From: Acidobacteriota bacterium
GTDB taxonomy: Bacteria > Acidobacteriota > Blastocatellia > Pyrinomonadales > Pyrinomonadaceae
Reading direction: 5' to 3'
Length of the DNA stretch: 5,936 bases
NCBI GenBank assembly: GCA_013140875.1
Contig: JABFSB010000508.1
Coordinates: 1 to 5,936, forward strand
How positions within the stretch are numbered: the first letter of the stretch is position 1; each line of letters opens with the position of its first letter. The position numbers and the translations under genes are program-made. The notes beneath the pieces are model-generated. The model was not told where the DNA came from. It saw only the letters and a list, made by a program, of their open reading frames with translations, and searched no databases. This document shows, piece by piece, positions 1 through 5,936 of the stretch.

Positions 1-631
1 TTCCAAGTGTCCAAATCCGACGGTTTTTCAAAAGACTCTCGGCGTGAACGATTTCTATTTCGGCACTGATGAATTTCCATATCCGATGGGCCATATTTCT
101 TTTGTCGGCAAGCTCGACGGCGTAACGCTTTCGGCCGGTGCACCGGCGATCGCTCCCGGTTTTACGCTCGATCTGATGGCGAAACACTCGCTGGATTTCT
201 GGCTGACGACCGAAGATCTGCCTCGGCCCGAGAATCGTGTAACCCTCGACAAGGCGGGAAACATCGTGTTGTCCTACACGCCAAACAATCTGGAAGCGCA
301 CAAGCAGCTTCAGGACAAGCTCAAGTCGCTGATGAACAATCAGCGCAAATGCGATATTCACGGCGGCGAATGTCATCAAGGGCTCTTCGCCCGAAACCTC
401 TACCTTGCCGAACAGATTCCGCTCGCGGGCGTAGCGCACCAGAACGGCACGCTCAGGTTCGGCGACGACCCGAAAACTTCCGTCCTCGACCGCAACTGCA
501 AAGCTCACGATCTGGACAATCTTTACGTCGTCGACGGCAGTTTCTTCCCGTCCAGCTCGGCGGTGAATCCAGCATTGACGATCATGGCAAATGCTCTCCG
601 TGTAGGAGCGCACCTGCTTACAGGAAAATAA
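1..631 (+). CDS. GMC-family FAD-dependent oxidoreductase, C-terminal part (5' end outside window)
   Basis: The reading frame is open from base 2 to the TAA at 629-631, giving 209 visible residues; full GMC proteins are usually over 500, so the FAD-binding N-terminus is missing. The GTG at 44 is not a likely start, because the residues before it (ending VFQKTLGVNDFYFG) read as normal GMC sequence. The C-terminal GMC signature is clear: AHQNGTLRFG carries the catalytic His (codon 437-439). It is followed by NLYVVDGSFFPSSSAVNPALTIMANALRVG, in which the Asn of VNP (codon 566-568) fills the usual second His/Asn position. In this family the pair takes a proton from an alcohol or sugar hydroxyl while hydride passes to FAD. 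Substrate, electron acceptor and cellular location cannot be judged without the N-terminus. The VOC gene follows after 65 bases. Family is secure; substrate is unknown. Confidence 0.93.
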   Translation, partial: SKCPNPTVFQKTLGVNDFYFGTDEFPYPMGHISFVGKLDGVTLSAGAPAIAPGFTLDLMAKHSLDFWLTTEDLPRPENRVTLDKAGNIVLSYTPNNLEAHKQLQDKLKSLMNNQRKCDIHGGECHQGLFARNLYLAEQIPLAGVAHQNGTLRFGDDPKTSVLDRNCKAHDLDNLYVVDGSFFPSSSAVNPALTIMANALRVGAHLLTGK

Positions 632-696
632 GCATCCGTGTTGCGCGCCGATGGTCGAAACAACTTGAACGACGCGAATCGGTTACAGAAAGAGCT

Positions 697-795
697 ATGA
701 ATCGAACACAAACGAAACACTATAGTGAAACCCCGATCGGATGGGTGATCATCGCGGTCGCCTTGCTCCTTGCCTTTCTCTCGACGGCGCATGGG
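697..795 (+). other. Signal peptide of the VOC protein
   Basis: The segment has a basic, polar N-terminus (MNRTQTKH), an uninterrupted hydrophobic run (WVIIAVALLLAFLSTA) and an A-H-G motif at residues 31-33, which fits signal peptidase I cleavage before Gln34. There is no lipobox cysteine and no twin-arginine motif, so Sec export is expected. An uncleaved membrane anchor is the alternative. Confidence 0.8.
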
Positions 796-1758
796 CAGGC
801 GGTATCGCGCGTCGAATCGGTCGGCTTTACCGTTTCGGACATGGACAAGTCACTCGATTTCTATACGCACGTGCTTCCCTTCCAGAAAGTGTCTGATGTC
901 GAAACCTGGGGCGGAGATATCGAAAATCTGTCCGGCGTTTTTGGTGCCCGGGTTCGCGTCGTGCGATTGAAACTCGGCGACGAGACTCTCGAATTGACCG
1001 AATATCTCACACCCCGCGGTCGTCCGATACCCGTCGATTCGCGCAGCAACGATCGCTGGTTCCAGCACATCGCAATAATCGTGTCGGATATGGACAAGGC
1101 ATACGCGCACCTTCGGGCAAACAAGGTACGCCACGCTTCGACCGGTCCGCAAACGCTACCGTCATACATCACCGCGGCCGCCGGAATCAGCGCGTTTTAC
1201 TTTAAGGACGTTGACGACCATGTGCTCGAGATACTTTCGTTTCCGCCCGACAAAGGACTATCGAAATGGCATCAACCGAATAAGAACGGACGGCTTTTTC
1301 TCGGCATAGACCACACGGCCATTGTTGTTGGCGACACCGCCAAAAGCCTTGAATTCTACCGGGACTTTCTCGGTCTGACCGTTGCCGGCACCAGCGATAA
1401 TTATGGCCCTGAGCAAGAGCATCTTAACAACGTCAAGGGAGCACGGCTGCATATCACCGGCCTCAAAACCAGCCAACCGGGGATCGCGGTCGAGTTCCTC
1501 GAATACAAAGCTCCGGCCGACGGACGGCCATTTCCGGCCGATTCCAGGTCGAACGATCTTTGGCACTGGCAGACGACATTTGCAGCACCGGACATCTCGT
1601 CGGCCCTTTCATCTTACAAACCGCTCTTTGTTTCCGAGGGGATCGTCGGTGTCGCCGATCCAAAACTTGGGATCAAAGAAGGAACGCTGATCCGCGATCC
1701 CGACGGACACGCGGTGCGGTTGATCGGGCAAAGCGATAGGGCGGCCGGCTTGGAATAA
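697..1758 (+). CDS. Exported twin-domain VOC (glyoxalase/dioxygenase fold) protein
   Basis: 353 residues from the ATG at 697. The frame is open further upstream to 349, but that part lies inside the GMC gene in another frame and is Arg/Ser/Pro-rich, so it is rejected. The start has only a weak purine-rich leader (687-694). Residues 1-33 form a signal peptide with a hydrophobic core at 17-30 and likely cleavage after AHG, so the mature protein is probably periplasmic or secreted. Two VOC domains follow, about 38-182 and 202-345, each built of two beta-alpha-beta-beta-beta modules (VSDMDKSLDFY; VSDMDKAYAHL; VGDTAKSLEFY). VOC proteins use His/Gln/Glu metal ligands. Domain 1 has Ser41 where domain 2 has His206, but keeps His124 and Glu178; domain 2 has Gln292 and Arg341 at the matching places. 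Both repeat a GRPxPxDSRSND loop. The reaction is unknown: dioxygenase, isomerase and binding-only roles all remain possible. Its place after the GMC gene suggests a functional link. Confidence 0.9.
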   Translation: MNRTQTKHYSETPIGWVIIAVALLLAFLSTAHGQAVSRVESVGFTVSDMDKSLDFYTHVLPFQKVSDVETWGGDIENLSGVFGARVRVVRLKLGDETLELTEYLTPRGRPIPVDSRSNDRWFQHIAIIVSDMDKAYAHLRANKVRHASTGPQTLPSYITAAAGISAFYFKDVDDHVLEILSFPPDKGLSKWHQPNKNGRLFLGIDHTAIVVGDTAKSLEFYRDFLGLTVAGTSDNYGPEQEHLNNVKGARLHITGLKTSQPGIAVEFLEYKAPADGRPFPADSRSNDLWHWQTTFAAPDISSALSSYKPLFVSEGIVGVADPKLGIKEGTLIRDPDGHAVRLIGQSDRAAGLE

Positions 1759-1786
1759 GCGGACGCGTCACGGGGATTTCGGTGGC

Positions 1787-1793
1787 AGAGGGA
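1787..1793 (+). promoter_or_regulatory. Ribosome binding site deciding the glucosidase start
   Basis: AGAGGGA lies 3 bases before the ATG at 1797 (core GAGG about 5 bases away). It supports that ATG over the in-frame GTG at 1782. The GTG is itself preceded by GGGGA at 1772-1776, so the choice is not absolute. Homologues as I recall them begin a few residues before an RL...W.RWGPYLSER block, which fits ATG 1797. Confidence 0.55.
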
Positions 1794-1796
1794 ATC

Positions 1797-4457
1797 ATGA
1801 ATACAGAACAACAGCGACTGAATGAATCGAACGAACGTACCAAGCACTGGAAACGCTGGGGCCCTTATTTAAGCGAACGCGCTTGGGGAACCGTGCGTGA
1901 AGATTATTCGCCCGATGGATCGGCGTGGGATTTTTTTCCGCACGATCATGCCCGTGCCCGCGCATATCGTTGGAATGAAGACGGTATCGCCGGCATCTCG
2001 GACCGGCATCAAAAGATCTGTTTTTCGGTTGCGTTGTGGAACGGCAAAGATCCGATATTGAAGGAACGCCTGTTCGGCCTGACCGGCGGCGAAGGCAACC
2101 ACGGCGAGGACGTGAAGGAGCTTTATTATTATCTTGATTCCACGCCGACGCATTCGTACATGAAGTATCTGTACAAATATCCGCAGTCGGAATTTCCCTA
2201 TTCGCAAGTATTGGATGAAAACCGCACCCGGCCCAAGACCGAACGCGAATTCGAACTGCTCGACACCGGCGTTTTTGACGACGATCATTACTTCGATGTT
2301 TTTGTCGAATACGCCAAAGCGGATGTCGAGGACATTCTCATCAAAATAACCATAGCAAATCGCGGTGACGAGGCTGCCGAGATCAACGTCCTGCCGACGA
2401 TCTGGTTTCGTAATACCTGGCGATGGAACGGTGAAGACGCCGACTGCTTGATGAAAGGCACTCGTTCCGGCTTGATAGAGATGGCCTGTCCTCCGTACGG
2501 CAAACGATGGCTGCACGTCGACGGCGATGCCGATTTGCTTTTCACCGAAAACGAAACAAACGAAGAAAAATTGTTTGATAGTGAAAACGCCTCCCGGTTT
2601 GTTAAGGACGGCATCAATGACTATTTGATCCAGGGCCGCTCCGACGCGGTAAACCCGGAACAAAGCGGAACGAAGGCCGCGGCCGATTTTAAGCTCTCGA
2701 TCGAGGCTGGTTCGCAAAAAACGATCCGGCTTCGATTGACGGACAAAAATCTGTTCCTCAAAAAAGCAGATCCTTTCACGGATTTCGACGACATTTTCTC
2801 GGCACGCAAAACGGAAGCCGATGAGTTCTACTCTTCGATTATTCCCGACGCTCTTTCCGATGACGAAAAGCTCGTGCAGCGTCAGGCCTTTGCCGGAATG
2901 CTGTGGTCGAAGCAGTTTTATCACTACGTGGTGAAAGACTGGCTCCGCGGTGACGATGCTCTGCCTCAACCGCCCGAACCGCGCAAAAGCGGCCGCAACA
3001 GCGACTGGCATCATTTGCATAACGCGGACATTATTTCGATGCCGGATAAATGGGAATATCCGTGGTATGCCGCCTGGGACCTTGCATTTCATTGCATCCC
3101 GCTGGCGCTGATCGATCCCGAATTTGCGAAAGAGCAGTTGTTGCTGATGCTTCGCGAATGGTACATGCATCCGAACGGCCAGATCCCGGCGTACGAGTGG
3201 GCGTACGGCGATGTGAATCCGCCGGTACATGCGTGGGCGGCGATGCGCGTCTATCAGATTGAAAAGAAAAATCGCGGCGGTGTCGGCGACCGCAAATTTC
3301 TCGCCCGTGTTTTCCAAAAGCTGATGCTAAATTTCACCTGGTGGGTGAACCGGAAAGACTCGGAAGGCATGAACGTTTTCGAAGGCGGCTTTCTCGGTCT
3401 TGATAACATCGGGGTTTTCGACCGCTCTCGGCCGCTGCCCACCGGCGGAAAACTCGCCCAATCCGACGGCACAAGCTGGATGGCAATGTATTGCCTGAAC
3501 ATGCTTTCGATCGCGCTTGAACTCGCCGCCGAGGATGACACCTACGAAGATGTCGCAAGCAAATTCTGGGAACACTTCCTTTTCATTTCGAACGCGATGA
3601 ACAACATCGGAAACGATGGTATTTCATTGTGGAATGATGAGGACGGTTTTTATTACGACGTTCTCCACATTCACGAAAACGGCAGTTCGCCGCTAAAGGT
3701 CCGCTCGATGGTCGGGCTGATACCGTTGTTCGCCGTCGGCACGATCGAACCGGAGGTCCTTGATCGACTGCCGAACTTCAAACGCCGACTGCAATGGTTT
3801 ATCGAAAACCGTTCCGATCTTACTTCGAACGTTGCGTGCATGCGCACGCCGGGAATGGGCGAAAGAAGGCTGCTTGCCGTTGCTTATCGCGAACGGCTCG
3901 AAAGCGTGCTGAAAGTGATGCTCGACGAAAACGAATTTCTCTCGCCTTACGGCATCAGGGCCGTTTCGCGTTATCACAAAGACAATCCTTACGTCCTCGA
4001 TGTTAACGGAGACGAGCACCGCGTCGATTACGAACCGGCTGAATCGTCATCAGGCCTCTTCGGCGGCAATTCGAACTGGCGTGGGCCGGTCTGGTTCCCC
4101 GTCAACTATCTGCTGATCGAATCGCTTCAACGTTTTCATCATTATTTCGGTGACGATCTCAAGGTCGAATGTCCTACCGGCTCCGGGAACATGATGAACC
4201 TGTGGGACGTTTCGCAGGAACTTTCTCGTAGGCTCACTCACATCTTCGTACGTAACGGCGACGGCGAAAGAGCCGTGTTCGGTCAAAGCGACAAGCTGCA
4301 GAACGATCCGAATTTTCGCGATAACATTTTGTTCTACGAGTATTTCCACGGCGACGACGGCTCAGGCGTTGGTGCGAGCCATCAAACCGGATGGACCGGC
4401 CTAGTCGCGAAATTGCTTCAACAAAAGGGATTGAAGATCGGGAATAAAGCATCCTGA
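1797..4457 (+). CDS. GH63/MGH1-like (alpha/alpha)6 glycoside hydrolase ('glucosidase')
   Basis: 886 residues from the ATG at 1797 (891 if GTG 1782 is used), a normal length for the bacterial 'glucosidase' group related to GH63. There is no signal peptide, so it should be cytoplasmic. The N-terminus carries the family block WGPYLSERAWGTVREDYS (residues 21-38). A beta-rich N-terminal part leads to an (alpha/alpha)6 catalytic part from roughly residue 350. Asp428, in YPWYAAWDLAFH, is the expected general acid. SNWRGPVWFPVNY (about 759-771) is a typical substrate-pocket motif. Glu848, in FYEYFHGDDGSG, is the likely general base, by analogy with the Asp/Glu pairs of E. coli YgjK and Thermus mannosylglycerate hydrolase. 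GH63 enzymes are inverting and cut alpha-glucosides or alpha-mannosylglycerate-type compounds; the substrate here is unknown. It lies 38 bases after the VOC gene and 46 before the nucleotidyltransferase gene. The downstream glucose dehydrogenase fits release of free glucose. Confidence 0.92.
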   Translation: MNTEQQRLNESNERTKHWKRWGPYLSERAWGTVREDYSPDGSAWDFFPHDHARARAYRWNEDGIAGISDRHQKICFSVALWNGKDPILKERLFGLTGGEGNHGEDVKELYYYLDSTPTHSYMKYLYKYPQSEFPYSQVLDENRTRPKTEREFELLDTGVFDDDHYFDVFVEYAKADVEDILIKITIANRGDEAAEINVLPTIWFRNTWRWNGEDADCLMKGTRSGLIEMACPPYGKRWLHVDGDADLLFTENETNEEKLFDSENASRFVKDGINDYLIQGRSDAVNPEQSGTKAAADFKLSIEAGSQKTIRLRLTDKNLFLKKADPFTDFDDIFSARKTEADEFYSSIIPDALSDDEKLVQRQAFAGMLWSKQFYHYVVKDWLRGDDALPQPPEPRKSGRNSDWHHLHNADIISMPDKWEYPWYAAWDLAFHCIPLALIDPEFAKEQLLLMLREWYMHPNGQIPAYEWAYGDVNPPVHAWAAMRVYQIEKKNRGGVGDRKFLARVFQKLMLNFTWWVNRKDSEGMNVFEGGFLGLDNIGVFDRSRPLPTGGKLAQSDGTSWMAMYCLNMLSIALELAAEDDTYEDVASKFWEHFLFISNAMNNIGNDGISLWNDEDGFYYDVLHIHENGSSPLKVRSMVGLIPLFAVGTIEPEVLDRLPNFKRRLQWFIENRSDLTSNVACMRTPGMGERRLLAVAYRERLESVLKVMLDENEFLSPYGIRAVSRYHKDNPYVLDVNGDEHRVDYEPAESSSGLFGGNSNWRGPVWFPVNYLLIESLQRFHHYFGDDLKVECPTGSGNMMNLWDVSQELSRRLTHIFVRNGDGERAVFGQSDKLQNDPNFRDNILFYEYFHGDDGSGVGASHQTGWTGLVAKLLQQKGLKIGNKAS

Positions 4458-4492
4458 ACAAATGATTTAAGTGGTTGAAAGATCTGCCATTT

Positions 4493-4497
4493 GAGGA
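4493..4497 (+). promoter_or_regulatory. Ribosome binding site of the nucleotidyltransferase gene
   Basis: GAGGA lies 6 bases before the ATG at 4504, the clearest Shine-Dalgarno sequence in the window. It fixes a start that leaves about 20 extra residues before the nucleotide-binding loop. No Met, Val or Leu start codon nearer that loop has a comparable site. Confidence 0.7.
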
Positions 4498-4503
4498 AAC
4501 TTT

Positions 4504-5478
4504 ATGATCGACTTTTCAACAAAAGAATTCCCTGCTTTTCTCGGCTCTAGTGCAAACGACCTGAACCGTGCGGCGGTGATCCTTGCCGGCGGTGAAGGTT
4601 CCAGGCTCCGCAGTCTTACGCAAAGGATCACTGGTGACGATCGGCCGAAACAATTCTGCCCGATAGTCGGCGGTGAAACCCTGTTGGACATAACGCGTTC
4701 TCGCGTTGCGATGAGCGTCTCGCGAGAGAATACGTATTTCAGCCTGACGCAAAAGCATGAACGCTATTTTCAGCGGCAGTTGGCCGGCGTCGGTAAAAAT
4801 CAGATGGTGGTCCAGCCCGAAGCTCGCGGCACGGCACCGGCGATCATCTACAGTCTTCTTCGCGTTGCCAAAGACATGTCCGATCCGACAATCGCATTTT
4901 TTCCGTCGGATCATTATTTCTCGAACGACGAAAAATTTATTGCGGCGGTCGATGCCGCGTATCGTGCCGCCGAACGTGAGCCGGAAACCGTAGTGCTGCT
5001 CGGTATCGAAGCCGATAAAGCCGAAACCTCTTACGGCTGGATACAGCCTCACGACTCGTTCTTCAGCGGCGTTCCCGGATCGGTCAACCGCGTCGACCGC
5101 TTCTGGGAAAAGCCGGACAGCCGCACCGCCCAAAAGCTCAGGGCCGAAGGCTGTCTGTGGAACAGCTTCGTCATGGTAGGCAAGACGTCGGCTTTCCTGA
5201 AGATGGTCGAAGAAGCATTGCCCTTGATGTATCGAATGTTTTCGGCGGGTGCATCGGAACTCGGCAAGGTGTCCGAGGGTGCCGTCATCCGGTCGGTCTA
5301 TTCGTGGATAAACGAAACCAACTTCTCGACCGAGGTGCTTGAACGGTCTTCCGAAATGCTTCGGGTACTGCGCGTCGGCGATGTCGGCTGGAGCGATCTC
5401 GGCGAGCCCGAACGAGTTTTGGGCGCGATAAAACAGCTTGGCATTACCCCGCGATGGCTTCAGCCCGTTGCGGCATGA
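4504..5478 (+). CDS. Sugar-1-phosphate nucleotidyltransferase, mannose-1-phosphate guanylyltransferase type
   Basis: 324 residues. It joins NTP to a sugar 1-phosphate, giving NDP-sugar and pyrophosphate, and is probably cytoplasmic. Motifs in order: the nucleotide-binding loop AVILAGGEGSRLRSL (24-38), GDDRPKQFC (44-52) with the PKQF typical of GDP-mannose pyrophosphorylases, QPEARGTAPAI (104-114), the metal-binding FPSDH (133-137), YGWI (177-180), WEKP (201-204) with the sugar-phosphate-contacting Glu-Lys, LWNSFVMVG (218-226) and GWSDLG (295-300). It ends soon after the core, so it lacks the phosphomannose isomerase domain of two-domain ManC-type enzymes and any left-handed beta-helix. The loop reads GSRLRSL where classical enzymes have GTRLWPL, and about 20 residues precede it. 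The GTP/mannose assignment rests on PKQF; glucose-1-phosphate or another sugar is possible. Its final ATGA overlaps a possible start of the next gene. Confidence 0.88.
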   Translation: MIDFSTKEFPAFLGSSANDLNRAAVILAGGEGSRLRSLTQRITGDDRPKQFCPIVGGETLLDITRSRVAMSVSRENTYFSLTQKHERYFQRQLAGVGKNQMVVQPEARGTAPAIIYSLLRVAKDMSDPTIAFFPSDHYFSNDEKFIAAVDAAYRAAEREPETVVLLGIEADKAETSYGWIQPHDSFFSGVPGSVNRVDRFWEKPDSRTAQKLRAEGCLWNSFVMVGKTSAFLKMVEEALPLMYRMFSAGASELGKVSEGAVIRSVYSWINETNFSTEVLERSSEMLRVLRVGDVGWSDLGEPERVLGAIKQLGITPRWLQPVAA

Positions 5479-5534
5479 ATTGGAACAAACGCAGGAAACC
5501 GCACACTGCCTCGAAGGCGGTGCAGAAACAAATT

Positions 5535-5936
5535 ATGAAAGCAGTAGCCGTAAAACCCGGAGTACCGAACTCAGTTCATCTGGTCGAAATGCCCAAACCG
5601 TCCGTCACCGATATCGCAAACGGCCGCGGCGTGTTGGTCAAAGTTCTTCGCGTTGGAGTCGATGGAACCGATAAGGAAATAAACAACGCCGAGTATGGCG
5701 CCGCCCCCGCGGGCGACGATTTTCTCGTCATCGGCCATGAAGGTTTCGGCGTTGTCGAAGCAGTCGGCCCGAACGTCCACCAAGTCAAAATCGGCGACTA
5801 CGTTGTGGCGACCGTACGCCGTCCCGGTTCAAGCATCTACGATGTCATCGGCACGAACGATATGACGACGGACGACACTTATTATGAGCGCGGCATCAAT
5901 TTGCGGCACGGTTATCTCTCGGAATACTACGTGGAT
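5535..5936 (+). CDS. Zinc-type MDR glucose 1-dehydrogenase, N-terminal part (3' end outside window)
   Basis: 134 residues are visible from the ATG at 5535 and the frame runs off the right edge. It opens with MKAVAVKPG, as medium-chain dehydrogenases do. It then carries LRVGVDGTDKEI (38-49), LVIGHEGFGVV (64-74), GDYVVATVRRPG (87-98) and DTYYERGINLRHGYLSEYYVD (114-134). This combination, especially RVGVDGTD, VRRP and YERGI..HGY.SE, is characteristic of the Haloferax/Thermoplasma/Sulfolobus glucose dehydrogenase family, which oxidises beta-D-glucose (and often galactose) to the lactone with NAD(P)+. Asp43 takes the catalytic-zinc Cys position, as Asp38 does in Haloferax, and His68 is the next ligand. 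The Rossmann domain is outside the window, so cofactor preference cannot be read. An in-frame ATG at 5475, overlapping the previous stop, would add 20 basic residues; 5535 is preferred by family alignment although it has no good ribosome binding site. Confidence 0.88.
   Translation, partial: MKAVAVKPGVPNSVHLVEMPKPSVTDIANGRGVLVKVLRVGVDGTDKEINNAEYGAAPAGDDFLVIGHEGFGVVEAVGPNVHQVKIGDYVVATVRRPGSSIYDVIGTNDMTTDDTYYERGINLRHGYLSEYYVD

Noticed and set aside
44..46. GTG at 44 as the start of a short GMC-like gene
   Set aside because: The frame is open to the window edge and the residues before it continue the GMC family sequence, so this is an internal valine.
349..696. Upstream extension of the VOC reading frame, adding 116 residues
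   Set aside because: It overlaps the GMC C-terminus in a different frame, is Arg/Ser/Pro-rich and unlike any domain, and would bury a clear signal peptide that begins at the ATG at 697.
632..696. Possible terminator or internal promoter between the GMC and VOC genes
   Set aside because: Only a 4-base GTCG/CGAC inverted match is visible, with no T-run. A TTGAAC at 664-669 has no -10-like partner at the right distance.
1869..3317. A 482-codon open frame on the - strand inside the glucosidase gene
   Set aside because: It lies wholly opposite a gene with clear family motifs, its product is Phe/Arg/Val-rich with no recognisable domain, and it has no ribosome binding site. It is explained by the codon bias of the + strand gene.
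4458..4503. TTGAAA at 4475-4480 as a -35 element for the nucleotidyltransferase gene
   Set aside because: A 17-base spacer would put the -10 on the start codon region, and no TATAAT-like sequence is there.
4516..5133. A 205-codon open frame on the - strand inside the nucleotidyltransferase gene
   Set aside because: It mirrors a well-supported gene, has an Arg-rich low-information product and no start signal.

Overview
The window is a stretch of bacterial DNA of moderate GC content (about half by eye). Five genes lie on the + strand and nothing credible lies on the - strand. Gaps between genes are short (65, 38, 46 and 56 bases). I see no terminator hairpin or convincing promoter in any gap, so this looks like the interior of one operon. 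Its first gene and promoter lie upstream of the window, and its last visible gene runs off the right edge.

Layout: (1) the C-terminal third or so of a GMC-family flavoprotein oxidoreductase, 1-631, with the family's catalytic His/Asn pair; (2) an exported protein with two vicinal-oxygen-chelate (VOC, glyoxalase/dioxygenase fold) domains, 697-1758; (3) a large GH63/MGH1-like (alpha/alpha)6 glycoside hydrolase, usually annotated 'glucosidase', 1797-4457; (4) a mannose-1-phosphate guanylyltransferase-type sugar nucleotidyltransferase, 4504-5478; (5) the N-terminal 134 residues of a zinc-type medium-chain dehydrogenase closely resembling archaeal/halophile glucose 1-dehydrogenase, starting at 5535. 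No gap between genes exceeds 300 bases. I found no RNA genes, mobile elements, CRISPR arrays or notable DNA repeats.

How the genes may work together (inference): the common theme is hexose release and oxidation. The hydrolase would free a hexose from an alpha-glycoside in the cytoplasm, and the MDR enzyme would oxidise glucose to gluconolactone with NAD(P). The GMC enzyme, of unknown electron acceptor and location, would oxidise a sugar or alcohol. The nucleotidyltransferase feeds sugar-1-phosphate into NDP-sugar (probably GDP-mannose) synthesis. The exported twin-VOC protein next to the GMC gene has no assigned role and is the least explained member.

Organism: the GMC C-terminus, the glucosidase and the 'GDDRPKQFC' nucleotidyltransferase resemble, from memory, proteins of Acidobacteriota (Blastocatellia/Pyrinomonadales type) and also of cyanobacteria. 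I favour an environmental acidobacterium, but with low confidence and with no marker gene in the window to settle it.
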